DNA from: Amycolatopsis sp. WAC 01376
Lineage (GTDB): Bacteria; Actinomycetota; Actinomycetes; Mycobacteriales; Pseudonocardiaceae
DNA length: 64,000 bases
Reading direction: 5' to 3'
Assembly: GCF_003947415.1 (NCBI RefSeq)
Contig: NZ_QHKL01000011.1
Span: forward strand, 1 to 64,000
The notes below the pieces were generated by a model. That model saw only the letters and a program-made list of their open reading frames with translations. It made no database searches and was not told the origin of the DNA. The translations under genes and the position numbers were made by a program. Positions within the stretch are counted from its first letter, which is position 1. Each line of letters begins with the position of its first letter. Shown here piece by piece: positions 42,378-51,024 of the stretch.

Positions 42378-44045
42378 TCACCGCGAGCGCCGTGCGCGGG
42401 CCGCCGCGACCACGAAACCCGTCGCCACCGCGCCCGCGATCGAGCAGCCGGCGCCGAACGACACCGCGGGCTCGTGCACTCGCAGCACCGAGACGCACAG
42501 CCACGCCGTCGCGCCGAACAGCAGGCCGAGGACCGGCCCGCCGACGAGCGCGCCCCGCCACCGATGTCCGTTGCGGATGGTCCGCAGCCCGGATTCCAGG
42601 TACGCCAACGCGAACAGGGCGAGGATCAGGCTGCCCGCGCCGAGCGCGCTCGCGAGCGGATGCTGCCGGGTGACGACCGTGAAGGCCCGCGGGACGCCGT
42701 CCGTCGTCATCGTCGCGGTGACCGCACCACCGACGATCCATCGGGTGAGCCCGGGGAACTGAAGGTCGGCACGGAAACCCTCGCCGTCGGGTTTCGGTAC
42801 CGCCGACGCGGATCCGAGCGGAATCCCGGCGGCCGAAAGGTCCAGGGTGACCTGTTTCGGGCTGCCCTCACCGGTCACGGTCAACGTCTTGCTGAGATCC
42901 ACGGGCGCCGACGAGGCGGCGGCACCGTCGATTCTCACCGTTGTCGCCTCGTGCGGCAGCCGTTCCGGCGTGAGCAGGGTGAGCACCACGAGCGCGATCG
43001 CGGCGGCCGTCGCGGCCAGCCGGAACCAGAGCACCGCACCGGACTGCGACTCGGGCTGGAAGCTCGCGCGGGTCGCCGACAGCGTCGGATCCGGTGAGGC
43101 GCGGTGAACCGGCCGTGTCGGGCCGTCCCCGGCCGGGACCGGCGTGCTGAGCGCGGAGATCACCCGCGGGGTGAGGTGCCGGACCGGCACCCGGGAGCGT
43201 TCCAGCCAGCCCGGTCCGTACACGGAGGTGGCGGCCGACGCGAGGTCGGCCGCGAAGGTTTCCGCGTCGCGGTAACGGGAGTCGAGTTCGCGCGCGAGGC
43301 TGCGCATGACGACGTCCGCGAGCGGTGACGGCACGCCCTCGATCGGGCGCGGATCGGTGAACATGTGCTGGCGCATCATGCTGATCGCGCCGCGGGTGTT
43401 GTCGAACGGCAGTTTCCCGGACAGCAGTTCGTAGAGCACCGTGCCCGTCGAGTAGACGTCGGCGGCCGGGCTCAGCGCGTTGCCCATCGCCTGTTCGGGT
43501 GCGATGTAGGCGGGGGTGCCGAGGACTTCGCCGCCGTGCGTGACGAGGGTGGCGCCCTCGCTGATCACCTTCGCGATGCCGAAGTCGGCCACCTTCATCA
43601 CGCCTTGCGTGGTGAAGAGCAGGTTCTTCGGCTTGACGTCCAGATGCAGCACGCCCGCTTCGTGCGCCGCGTGGAGTCCGGCGAGCGTCGCCAGCCCGAT
43701 CGCGCAGGCCTGTTCCCCGCTGATCGCCCCGCTTCGGAATCGGCTGTGCACCGTGCCGCCGTCAAGGCGTTCCATCACCATCAGATGCTCGCGGCCGGTG
43801 CGCACGTAGTCGTACACCGGCACGATGTGCGGGTGGTCGAGGCTGGCCAGCACCCGCGCTTCACGGTCGAAGAGCTCGCTGCTGACGGCGTGGTTCAGCA
43901 CGTCCCACGGCAGCTGCTTGATGGCGACGTCACGGCGCAGCGAACGGTGGACACCGGCGAAGACGACCCCCATCCCGCCCTGGCCGATCGCGGCCCCGAT
44001 CTCGTACTGCGGCAGTGCGGCGACGACCTCGGCAGGTGCGCTCAT
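42378..44045 (-). CDS. Membrane Ser/Thr protein kinase with C-terminal membrane sensor module
   Basis: 555 residues. Kinase domain about 12-275: glycine loop IGQGGMGVVFAG, ATP Lys in DVAIKQL, catalytic loop LHLDVKPKNLL, DFGIAKV, APE region TPAYIAPEQA. The catalytic loop has HLD instead of HRD: the Arg that couples to the activation loop is lost, so activity may not depend on activation-loop phosphorylation. A Pro/Ser linker leads to one membrane helix (LAATAAAIALVVLTLL, about 350), an about 120-residue outer domain, and three more helices at the C-terminus. This last part resembles the neighbouring gene. ATG start overlaps that gene's stop (ATGA). Confidence 0.9.
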   Translation of the reverse strand: MSAPAEVVAALPQYEIGAAIGQGGMGVVFAGVHRSLRRDVAIKQLPWDVLNHAVSSELFDREARVLASLDHPHIVPVYDYVRTGREHLMVMERLDGGTVHSRFRSGAISGEQACAIGLATLAGLHAAHEAGVLHLDVKPKNLLFTTQGVMKVADFGIAKVISEGATLVTHGGEVLGTPAYIAPEQAMGNALSPAADVYSTGTVLYELLSGKLPFDNTRGAISMMRQHMFTDPRPIEGVPSPLADVVMRSLARELDSRYRDAETFAADLASAATSVYGPGWLERSRVPVRHLTPRVISALSTPVPAGDGPTRPVHRASPDPTLSATRASFQPESQSGAVLWFRLAATAAAIALVVLTLLTPERLPHEATTVRIDGAAASSAPVDLSKTLTVTGEGSPKQVTLDLSAAGIPLGSASAVPKPDGEGFRADLQFPGLTRWIVGGAVTATMTTDGVPRAFTVVTRQHPLASALGAGSLILALFALAYLESGLRTIRNGHRWRGALVGGPVLGLLFGATAWLCVSVLRVHEPAVSFGAGCSIAGAVATGFVVAAARARRSR

Positions 44046-44833
44046 CGGTTGAATTCCTTGGTGGCATCGGGAAAGCGCACCGTTTCGTCGGCACCGGGCG
44101 CCGGATGCGGGGTCAAGTAGCCGAGCAGGAACGCGAGGACGGCGGCGCCGAGGACCACCGGGATCTCGATCGACGGCTCCGGTGGGACGAGCCGCAGCAC
44201 CGACAGCGAGACGACGGCGACGAGTCCGGTCCCGAAACCGGCGGGCAGGAAGCGCAGGCCGCGGCGCCACCGATTGGCGGGGAGGCGGTGGCGGGCGAGC
44301 GCGAGCAGGGCGGTCAGCCACGCCAGCACGGTGAGCACGAGCATCGCCAGCCCGAAGGCGCCGTAGACGGACCAGAAAGATCCACGGATGTCGGCGACCG
44401 TGGACGCCTCGCCGAGCGTGCCCCGCTGGGCGTCCAGCAGTTCGACGGTCGACGGGAGCAGCCCGATCGCCTGGCCGGACAGGTCGGCCATGTCCAGCAC
44501 GAAGGTCCGGGTGACCCGGCTGTGCGCGGGGACTTCGAACGGTGCCGTGGTGTCGTAGGCGAAGAACGTCAGAGCGAGCGCGACGCCGGACACCCGCACA
44601 CTGCGGACCCTGACCGAGGTCCCGCCGCTGTTGGTCGCCGTGACGGTCAGTTCGATCTGCTTCGCCGGATCGATCATGACCGTGGCGTTGGTGATCGGCC
44701 GGTCGTCGAGGGTGACCGCGAGGTCGAGCCTGCCGTTATCGACACTTCCCGCACTGGCCGGTGGTGAGCCGAGGAGGACCGCGCAAAGACCCAACGCAAC
44801 CCCTGCCGCGATGACACGTCCCATTTTGCGCAT
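44042..44833 (-). CDS. Membrane protein resembling the adjacent kinase's sensor module
   Basis: 263 residues. Signal peptide (about 1-28), an about 125-residue beta-rich outer domain (KQIELTVTATNSGGTSVRVR), then helices FGLAMLVLTVLAWLTALLAL, FGTGLVAVVSLSVLRLV and IEIPVVLGAAVLAFLLGYL. The RWRRG-x9-FGTG...LSVLRL stretch lines up with RWRGA...FGATAWLCVSVLRV in the kinase, so the two share one membrane module. It is co-translated with the kinase (4-bp overlap) and may form a receptor pair with it or act as a decoy or partner. No known family name. Confidence 0.78.
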   Translation of the reverse strand: MRKMGRVIAAGVALGLCAVLLGSPPASAGSVDNGRLDLAVTLDDRPITNATVMIDPAKQIELTVTATNSGGTSVRVRSVRVSGVALALTFFAYDTTAPFEVPAHSRVTRTFVLDMADLSGQAIGLLPSTVELLDAQRGTLGEASTVADIRGSFWSVYGAFGLAMLVLTVLAWLTALLALARHRLPANRWRRGLRFLPAGFGTGLVAVVSLSVLRLVPPEPSIEIPVVLGAAVLAFLLGYLTPHPAPGADETVRFPDATKEFNR

Positions 44834-44900
44834 CCCCTGTTTGCGTAATCCGACTGGTCCGGAATGCTACAGCGAGTGCTTACCGGAGAGGGACGTCCCA

Positions 44901-45791
44901 ATGCGTATCGTGGTTCGCCTGATATTCGGCACCGTGACCGGGTTGTTGTTCCTGGTTTCCCAGGTGGGAGCGGGAAACGCCCAGCAGTCCCCTTATCAGT
45001 CGACGGTTGGTTTGAAACCTTCGAGCGGTCCCGCGGGGAGTTCTTTCACCATTTCCTGGGATTTCTCCCCGTGCAAAGGACCGATTTCTTTCTCGTGGGA
45101 CGGGGCGGCCATTACCTCGGTCAGCGCCCCCAGTGGACAGGTGGCGGCGACGGTGCCGGGCAACGCGGCACCCGGCAGTCACACGGTCTCCGGCACCTGC
45201 ACGAACGCGCGGACCGGTCAGCCGCTGACCGGCGGCGCGAACTTCCGGGTGACCGGGACCGTGACCACGGCGCCGCCGACGACGAAGGTGCCTCCGACGA
45301 CGAAGCCGACCGTCCCGGTGACCACACCGACCCGGCCGGGGACGACCACCACCCCGGTCACCACTACCGCCCCGCCCACGACGACACCACCGTCCACAAC
45401 GGACACTCCCCCGCCGCCGACCGGCGTCCCGTCGTCGAGCAGCAGCACGCCGCCGGGGCCGAACGACCTCGTCCTCGACCGTCCGAGCGTGCAACCCGGC
45501 GACCGGCTGTCCGCGACGGGCAAGGGCTGCACGCCCGGCGAACGCGTCACCCTGACGTCGGACGGCGCGCGCGTCGGCGGTGCCTACGCCGACGGCACTG
45601 GCGCCTTCACCGCGGACGTGGAGTTCACGCGGATCGAAGCGGGCAAGCACACCGTCGTCGCGGACTGCGGCGTGCGCTTGACCGGCGCCGTCGAGCAGGT
45701 CGTGACCAGTTCGTCCGGCGGGCACAGCGGCACCATGGTGGTGCTGGTGTTCTTCGTGCTGGCCGGGATCACCGTGATCCGATTCCCCTGA
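44901..45791 (+). CDS. Secreted, membrane-anchored Ig-like protein with Thr/Pro-rich stalk
   Basis: 296 residues. Signal peptide (about 1-27), an IPT/Ig-like domain with GLKPSSGPAGSSFTISW and a Cys pair (SPCKG, SGTCTN), a long Thr/Pro stalk (about 118-180; TTTAPPTTTPPSTTD), a second Ig-like domain (about 187-265; PSVQPGDRLSATGKGCTPGE), and a C-terminal hydrophobic helix VVLVFFVLAGITVI. The stalk is likely to span cell wall. GAGAGGGACGTCCCA precedes the ATG. Divergent from the kinase/sensor pair, so it could be a partner or ligand; no direct evidence. Confidence 0.8.
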   Translation: MRIVVRLIFGTVTGLLFLVSQVGAGNAQQSPYQSTVGLKPSSGPAGSSFTISWDFSPCKGPISFSWDGAAITSVSAPSGQVAATVPGNAAPGSHTVSGTCTNARTGQPLTGGANFRVTGTVTTAPPTTKVPPTTKPTVPVTTPTRPGTTTTPVTTTAPPTTTPPSTTDTPPPPTGVPSSSSSTPPGPNDLVLDRPSVQPGDRLSATGKGCTPGERVTLTSDGARVGGAYADGTGAFTADVEFTRIEAGKHTVVADCGVRLTGAVEQVVTSSSGGHSGTMVVLVFFVLAGITVIRFP

Positions 45792-45794
45792 CCC

Positions 45795-45899
45795 TCAGCG
45801 CGGTGGCCGCATCGCCGCGAAGACCAGCAGCAACGCGGCGAGGAAGAGGGCGGCGGCCGCCACGTCGATCAGGAAGCCGACGACGAGTCCGGTGATCAT
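45795..45899 (-). CDS. 34-residue single-span membrane peptide after terC
   Basis: ATG at 45899 with AAGGAG 6 bases before it; the ribosome site overlaps the stop of the TerC gene, so the two are coupled. The product is a single hydrophobic helix (LFLAALLLVFAAM region) with a short basic tail RPPR. Size and coupling suggest a small partner or regulator of the transporter. It is too short for ordinary gene calling, and evidence is limited to the ribosome site and hydrophobicity. Confidence 0.6.
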   Translation of the reverse strand: MITGLVVGFLIDVAAAALFLAALLLVFAAMRPPR

Positions 45900-45902
45900 C
45901 GC

Positions 45903-46886
45903 TCACTCCTTTGCCGTCCGGGCGGCTTCGCGACGTCGTGCGTACAGGCTGGTGAACGAGACCGTGGCGAGGACGGCGACGATCACGCCCAGCGAGACCG
46001 GGGTCGGGACCTGTGGCACGCCCGGCCAGATCCCGTGCGCCCAGTGCAGGACCAGCTTCACCCCGATGAAGGCGAGGATGATCGCCAGGCCGTGGTTCAG
46101 GTGGATCAGCTTCGCGAGCGCCGAATGGAGCACGAAGTACAGGGCACGCAGACCCATCAGGGCGAAGGCGTTGGTGGCGAACACGAGGTACGGGTCTTCG
46201 GTGATGCCGTAGACGGCGGGCACCGAGTCGACCGCGAACACGACGTCGGTGGCGAAGACCGCGACGACCACGACAGCCAGCGGGGTGAGCGCGCGGCGCC
46301 CGTGTTCACGCACGGTCAGCCGGGTGCCGCGGTAGTCGTCGGTGACCGGCATCAGCCTGCGCAGCAACCGGACCGACCGCAGCTGCGAAAGATCCATCTC
46401 GGCCGGGCCGTCGGACATGGCCTCGCGCAGGATCTTGATCGCCGAGACCAGCAGGATCACGCCGAAAACGAGGAAGGCCCAGGTGCCGGCCGACAGCATC
46501 GCGGCACCGGCCGCGATGAACACGCCGCGGAGCACCAGCGCGCCCACGATGCCGTACAGCAGCACACGTTGCTGCACGGCGGGCGGGACCGCGAAGGCGG
46601 CGAGCAGCAGCATGAAGACGAACAGGTTGTCCACCGACAGGGACTTCTCGACGACGAAACCCGTCATGAACTCGAGCGCCTGGCCGCCACCGAACTCGAG
46701 CCACAGCCAGAGCCCGAACACGACCGGGAGCGCCAAGTAGAAGACCGACCAGCCGACAGCCTCCCGCATCGACACCTCGTGCGGGCGGCGGGTGACGGCG
46801 AAATCGGCGACGAGCAGTCCCAGCAGGACGGCGATGCTGATCGCCCACAACCCCGGCGATCCCACGGTTGCCACGGACTCGGGCAT
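45903..46886 (-). CDS. TerC family metal-ion transporter (probable Mn2+ exporter)
   Basis: 327 residues, about eight helices. TerC signatures include SVDNLFVFMLLLAAFAVP (about 72) and the acidic ATDVVFAVDSVPAVYGITEDP (about 205), whose Asp residues bind the ion. With the yybP-ykoY-type riboswitch in its leader, manganese export is the best guess. ATG with GAGGAGG. A 34-residue membrane peptide follows directly. A former in-frame start at 46949 lies inside the riboswitch and is not used. Confidence 0.9.
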   Translation of the reverse strand: MPESVATVGSPGLWAISIAVLLGLLVADFAVTRRPHEVSMREAVGWSVFYLALPVVFGLWLWLEFGGGQALEFMTGFVVEKSLSVDNLFVFMLLLAAFAVPPAVQQRVLLYGIVGALVLRGVFIAAGAAMLSAGTWAFLVFGVILLVSAIKILREAMSDGPAEMDLSQLRSVRLLRRLMPVTDDYRGTRLTVREHGRRALTPLAVVVVAVFATDVVFAVDSVPAVYGITEDPYLVFATNAFALMGLRALYFVLHSALAKLIHLNHGLAIILAFIGVKLVLHWAHGIWPGVPQVPTPVSLGVIVAVLATVSFTSLYARRREAARTAKE

Positions 46887-46908
46887 GAAGCCTCCTCGAA
46901 CTCGAAGT

Positions 46909-47001
46909 TCGAGGTCTCCTTCACCCGATGGGCGGCCTCCCGGGGACACAACGGAGTGTCCGTATTGACCGGGCAGACCCTTGGGAAGTACTCCCCTCGC
47001 C
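46909..47001 (-). promoter_or_regulatory. yybP-ykoY-type manganese riboswitch
   Basis: On the minus strand, CGAGGGGAGTA opens stem P1/loop L1, CTTCCC pairs with GGGAGG, an inner hairpin GGACAC-TCCGTT-GTGTCC follows, and GAAGGAGACCTCG closes L3/P1. GGGGAGTA and AGACCT with a closing P1 are the hallmark of this class. Overlapping P1's 3' strand is a competing hairpin CTCGAACT-TCG-AGTTCGAG (about 46894-46912) that touches the ribosome site GAGGAGG, so Mn2+ binding should free it. Controls the TerC gene. Confidence 0.8.
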
Positions 47002-47042
47002 GGTCCAGTATCGCACTTGGTAAAGAGTTATTAAAGACCGGG

Positions 47043-47846
47043 TCAAGCGGGGCCCTCCCGCAGCACGCCGCGCACCGCGTCGACGGACAGGTCGTCCCAC
47101 GGGAATTCGGCCATCCACCAGGTCGCCCCCGCCCGCTCGTACGGCGCGAGATCCGTGCCCGCGGGGACACCGATGGCGAAGTCGTACGGCTTCTCCGTGT
47201 CCTCGCGCCACCCGGTGATCGTCTCGACCACTTCGGCGAACTCGTCCGCGTGCGGCAGGTGCACCGGGAAGAACCCGTCGTACCGCGCGGCCCTGCGCAT
47301 CGGTTTCGTCTTCCCGGGGAAGCCAGCCAGCCAGACTGGGATCGGGCGCGCGGGACGAGGCAGGAAGGTGATGTCGTCGACCGTGTAGTGCGTGCCGTGA
47401 TGCCGCACCGGCTCACCGGACCAGGCGGCGGTGAGGATCTCGAGCGACTCGTCCAGCATCTCGCCGCGTTTGCGGTCGTCCGGCTCGTCGCCGGTCTTCG
47501 AGAACTCCCCGCCGAAGCGGTCGCTGCCGAGCCCCGCGCCGAGGATCAGCCGTCCGTCACCCAACCGGTCCAAGGTGGCCGTCTCGCGGGCGAGCTTGAC
47601 CGGGCGGCGGCGGGCCAGTGGCGTGACCATCGGACCGAAGACGAGGCTCTCGGTGGCGGACGCGACGGCGGCGAGGGTGATCCACGGATCGGCGACGGCG
47701 CGCACCGGCTCGCGCCAGCGGACGTGGTCCCAGACGAACAGACCGTGCCAGCCCGCCTCCTCGGCCTCGGCGGCGAGGCGCGCGATGATCACCGGATCGG
47801 CCAGTTCGTCGAAGATCGGCAGCCAGAGAGCTGAGCGCAGGTTCAT
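47043..47846 (-). CDS. LLM-class (luciferase-like, probably F420- or FMN-dependent) oxidoreductase
   Basis: 267 residues, TIM-barrel of the bacterial luciferase superfamily. Recognisable blocks: GWHGLFVWDHVRW (about 33), FGPMVTPLARRRPVKLARE, GRLILGAGLGSD and IPVWLAGFPGKTKPM. Substrate unknown; F420 dependence is common in actinomycetes but not proven here. ATG start. Separated from the TerC riboswitch by about 40 bp. Confidence 0.88.
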   Translation of the reverse strand: MNLRSALWLPIFDELADPVIIARLAAEAEEAGWHGLFVWDHVRWREPVRAVADPWITLAAVASATESLVFGPMVTPLARRRPVKLARETATLDRLGDGRLILGAGLGSDRFGGEFSKTGDEPDDRKRGEMLDESLEILTAAWSGEPVRHHGTHYTVDDITFLPRPARPIPVWLAGFPGKTKPMRRAARYDGFFPVHLPHADEFAEVVETITGWREDTEKPYDFAIGVPAGTDLAPYERAGATWWMAEFPWDDLSVDAVRGVLREGPA

Positions 47847-47860
47847 GCCTGCGACCGTAC

Positions 47861-47921
47861 GACTCGTGAGTTACGCCTTCAATCACGTGAGTTCCGTGTC
47901 TGGACACGCGAATCACGCCTT
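47861..47921. repeat. Interspersed repeat C, short array of three units
   Basis: Units ACTCGTGAGTTACGCC, TCACGTGAGTTCCGTG and ACACGCGAATCACGCC in one sense. The last unit overlaps the stop codon of the glycosyltransferase gene at 47913-47915. Confidence 0.78.
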
Positions 47922-49163
47922 CCGGCGCAGGAGGGGAGAACCTTCCCGCAGCACCTCCCGGGCTCGCGCCACCCCGTCCTCCTCGCGCAACCGGCCGGCG
48001 ACGTACTGCGCGCCGCGGCGGAACAGGAGGTTGCCGGACAGTTCCAGCAGCCGCGCGGTCAAGGAGTCCTCGGTGAGTTCCCGTAACGGGAGCGGACGTG
48101 GTCCGGCGCCGAGCCGGAAAACCCGGTCACCCCAGTAGGGCTGGTCGGAGAAGACCGGGCAGACCAGCAACGGGACGCCGGCGCGCAACGCCGCCGCGGT
48201 CGTGCCCGCGCCGCCGTGATGCACCACCGCCGCGGTGCGTGGGAAGAGCCACGCGTGCGGCACGTCCCCGATCGTCAGCAGATCGTCTTCGTCGGCCACG
48301 GCATCGGTGCCGAGCAGCCCGCGCAGCCCTACGCGGCGAAATGCCGTGCGGACGGCGGAGAACGTCCGCTCCGCCTCCGACGGCCGCATGCTGCCGAAAC
48401 CGATGTACACCGGCGGTGGCCCGGAGGCGAGGAAGTCCCGCAGTCGCGGGTCCGGCCGCCACTCGGCGGGGGTGTCGAGAAACCAGTACCCGGTGACGTG
48501 GACCCTGGCGGGCCAATCGTTCGGCCTGGGCACCACGGCGTCGGAAAATCCGCACAGCACCGGGGTTTCCGTCCGGCGGGGCCCGCGTATGCCTGCCCTC
48601 GGCAGGCCGAGTGACCGTTCCCGCCACCGGTCCACTTCGGGACGCAGCACCTGCCACGCGACGGTGTCGACGGCGCGAAAGCTCAGCCGGCGGCCACACG
48701 GCCCGGTCTTGGCCGCCCACGGCAGCAGCGGATGCGCGAACGCACCCGTCGGCACGCTGGGCTGATAGTGCAGTTCGACGTCGGGGACGCCGAGCGAGGC
48801 GCCCAGATGCGCGCCGAGGAATCCCAGCGTCGGGGCGAGTACGAGGTCCGCGCCCTCCGCTCCTCGGTGGACGTCGGCCAGCAGACGCTCCAGCACCGGG
48901 GCCAGCGCACCTCGCAGTCCGCGCAGGAAGGCCGCGGGATTGCGCCCGCCCTCGGTCCATTCGCGTCCACCGGCCGAACCGAGGACCTCGCCGGGGTCGG
49001 CCGAGAGCGGCGCGAAGTCCAGGCCGTGCCCGGTCACCAGCGTCCGGAACCGCTCGGCCGCCAGCACGCGTACCCGATCACCGTCGAGACCACGCCCCAA
49101 GGCGATACACGGCTGGACGTCGCCCCGCGAACCGGGAGCGACGATCACCACGAGCCGGGTCAC
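47913..49163 (-). CDS. GT1-family glycosyltransferase, lipid/sterol-type
   Basis: 416 residues, GT-B fold. The N-terminal half starts VVIVAPGSRGDVQPCIALGR and the C-terminal nucleotide-sugar site has PPPVYIGFGSM and VHHGGAGTTAAALRAGVPLL...FSDQPYWGDRV. These blocks are closest to lipid, sterol and glycopeptidolipid glycosyltransferases. It probably glycosylates a hydrophobic product of the adjacent pks-like genes. The start GTG overlaps the SDR stop by 4 bp. Its stop codon falls in a repeat C unit. Confidence 0.86.
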   Translation of the reverse strand: MTRLVVIVAPGSRGDVQPCIALGRGLDGDRVRVLAAERFRTLVTGHGLDFAPLSADPGEVLGSAGGREWTEGGRNPAAFLRGLRGALAPVLERLLADVHRGAEGADLVLAPTLGFLGAHLGASLGVPDVELHYQPSVPTGAFAHPLLPWAAKTGPCGRRLSFRAVDTVAWQVLRPEVDRWRERSLGLPRAGIRGPRRTETPVLCGFSDAVVPRPNDWPARVHVTGYWFLDTPAEWRPDPRLRDFLASGPPPVYIGFGSMRPSEAERTFSAVRTAFRRVGLRGLLGTDAVADEDDLLTIGDVPHAWLFPRTAAVVHHGGAGTTAAALRAGVPLLVCPVFSDQPYWGDRVFRLGAGPRPLPLRELTEDSLTARLLELSGNLLFRRGAQYVAGRLREEDGVARAREVLREGSPLLRRKA

Positions 49164-49993
49164 CGCTTCGCCGCCGTCAACCGGTAGCGGAGGCGGAACG
49201 GCAGGTTCGCCAGCACCGCCGCGACACGCGCGTCCCGGCCGACCAAGTACCGCGGCGCGGGACGACGAGCGGTCAGCGCGTGGACCACGACCCGCGCCGC
49301 CCGCTCGGGCGGCACACCGTTCCGAGCGGATCGCTCCGCGCTGCGTTCGGCTTCCTCCAGTTGCGCCCCATACCTTTCGCGCGCGGCCTCCGGAAGGGCG
49401 GCGCGCACCTCCTCGGCGGCGGCGCGGGCGCGCGGCCAGATCGAGGTCGCGACCGCGCCGGGCTCGACGAGGACGACGCCTATCCCGGACGGGACCAGTT
49501 CGGCGCGCAGGCTGTCGGTCAAGCCGACCAGGGCGAACTTCGACGTGTGATACGGCCCGACCATCGGCCCGGCGATGCGCCCGCCCATCGATCCGACGGT
49601 CACCACCCTGGCGGCGGACGCGGCACGCAGCGCGGGCAGCATCGCCTGCGTGACGGCGAGCTGACCGGTGACGTTGACCTCCAGTTGCTGCCGGAAATCC
49701 TCGAGCGGCACGTGTTCCAGCGGTCCGGGCCTGGCCATCCCGGCGTTGTTCACCAGTCCCCGCAGCGGACCCGCCGCCGCGACCTTCTCCCCGCAGGCCG
49801 CGATCGACGCCGCGTCCCGGAGATCCATTCGCAGCACGGTGACCGCTTCGCCGTAGGTGCGAGCAAGGTCCGTTTCGTCCGCATCGGTGCGCACACTGGC
49901 CCAGACGTGCGCACCCCTCCGGACGAGTTCGGTCACGCAGGCGCGGCCGATCCCGCTCGACGCCCCGGTGACCACAAAGGACGGACGGGTCAC
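49160..49993 (-). CDS. Short-chain dehydrogenase/reductase
   Basis: 277 residues. Rossmann TGASSGIGRA (about 10), NAG in LVNNAGMARPG, catalytic Ser in VGSMGG and the Y-x3-K pair YHTSK. GTG start with GGGGAGG, overlapping the esterase stop by 4 bp. It is related in type to the SDR that reduces 3-oxo-mycolate in mycobacteria, and is the only candidate ketoreductase near the Pks13-like synthase, which has no KR domain. Confidence 0.88.
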   Translation of the reverse strand: MTRPSFVVTGASSGIGRACVTELVRRGAHVWASVRTDADETDLARTYGEAVTVLRMDLRDAASIAACGEKVAAAGPLRGLVNNAGMARPGPLEHVPLEDFRQQLEVNVTGQLAVTQAMLPALRAASAARVVTVGSMGGRIAGPMVGPYHTSKFALVGLTDSLRAELVPSGIGVVLVEPGAVATSIWPRARAAAEEVRAALPEAARERYGAQLEEAERSAERSARNGVPPERAARVVVHALTARRPAPRYLVGRDARVAAVLANLPFRLRYRLTAAKR

Positions 49994-51024
49994 GACGCCT
50001 CCCCAGTCTTCACCGGCGCCGAGAGCGCGCTCAGCATCCGCGGCCAGGTCTTGTGCAGCTGGTCCTGCCAGTACGCCCAGTGATGCGTGCCCGGACCGTA
50101 GAAATCCGTCTTGACCGGGACGCCGAGCCGGTTCAGCCGGTCCGCCATCGCGGTGGTCTGGCCGGCGCAGAGGAATTCGAGCAGCATCGCGCCGGGCAGC
50201 ACGTCGACCGGGAGTTTCCCATCGAACGGTCCCGGCAGGCCGTTGCCCGTCGACAGGTACAGCTCGGTGCCGCGCAGGCGGTCGGCGTTCACCAGCGGAT
50301 CGTGCGCGTCCCAGCGGGACGCCTCGCGCCGCCGATCGCCCCAGAGCGCTTCGGGATCCTGCCGGGCCGAAGCGACGATCGCGCTGGTCAGCAACTCGCC
50401 GTACGGACCGGTGGGGTTGAGATTCCCGCTGAACGACCCGGCGAAGCGGAACACTCCCGGCCGCCGGGCGGCGAGTTCCACCGCGCCGTATCCGCCGAGG
50501 GAGAGGCCCGCCGCGACCCGCCGCCCGTCCCCGCGATAGCCGCGGTCGATCAGCTGCGGGATCTCGACCGCGGTGAACGTCTCCCACTGGTTGAGCACGA
50601 CGTCCTTGCCGTAATTCCACCAGTCGGAAAAGAACCCCGCGGAACCGGAGCCCGGCATCACCACCAGCACGCCGGAGTCGTCGGCGAGTTTCCGGATGTC
50701 GGTGTTGGCCGTCCAGCCGCGATAGTCCTGCAACCGCGTCTCCCCGGCGAGCAGGTACACGGCAGGCCACTTGCGGTCCGGTTCGGCGGCCCATCGCGAC
50801 GGCAGGATCAGCCGGACCATCGCGTAGCTGCCGACGCCGACCGAGCGCACGGTGAGATCCAGCGTCCGCGGGTCACCGTCCACTGTGGTCTGGGCGACGA
50901 CGTGCGAGCCGTCGGCGGGGCGGACGTCCGGGACGCCGCTCTCGGCCCGCGCCGGGGCAGGCAGCAAACACGCCACGGCCGCCAGCGACGCGACGGCCCG
51001 CAGCCGCCTCGAAGTAGTGCGCAT
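49990..51024 (-). CDS. Secreted antigen-85/mycolyltransferase-like esterase
   Basis: 344 residues with a signal peptide (about 1-27). Alpha/beta hydrolase with features shared with Ag85 mycolyltransferases: VYLLAG...DYRGWTANTD, LVVMPGSGSAGFFSDWW, NQWETFTAVEIPQLID, nucleophile elbow GLSLGGYG and a His near the end (HHWAYWQDQL). It would transfer a fatty acyl group to a sugar or hydrolyse it outside the cell. ATG at 51024 has AAGGA. It leads the GT-SDR-esterase row, divergent from the FAAL/Pks13-like row. Confidence 0.87.
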   Translation of the reverse strand: MRTTSRRLRAVASLAAVACLLPAPARAESGVPDVRPADGSHVVAQTTVDGDPRTLDLTVRSVGVGSYAMVRLILPSRWAAEPDRKWPAVYLLAGETRLQDYRGWTANTDIRKLADDSGVLVVMPGSGSAGFFSDWWNYGKDVVLNQWETFTAVEIPQLIDRGYRGDGRRVAAGLSLGGYGAVELAARRPGVFRFAGSFSGNLNPTGPYGELLTSAIVASARQDPEALWGDRRREASRWDAHDPLVNADRLRGTELYLSTGNGLPGPFDGKLPVDVLPGAMLLEFLCAGQTTAMADRLNRLGVPVKTDFYGPGTHHWAYWQDQLHKTWPRMLSALSAPVKTGEAS

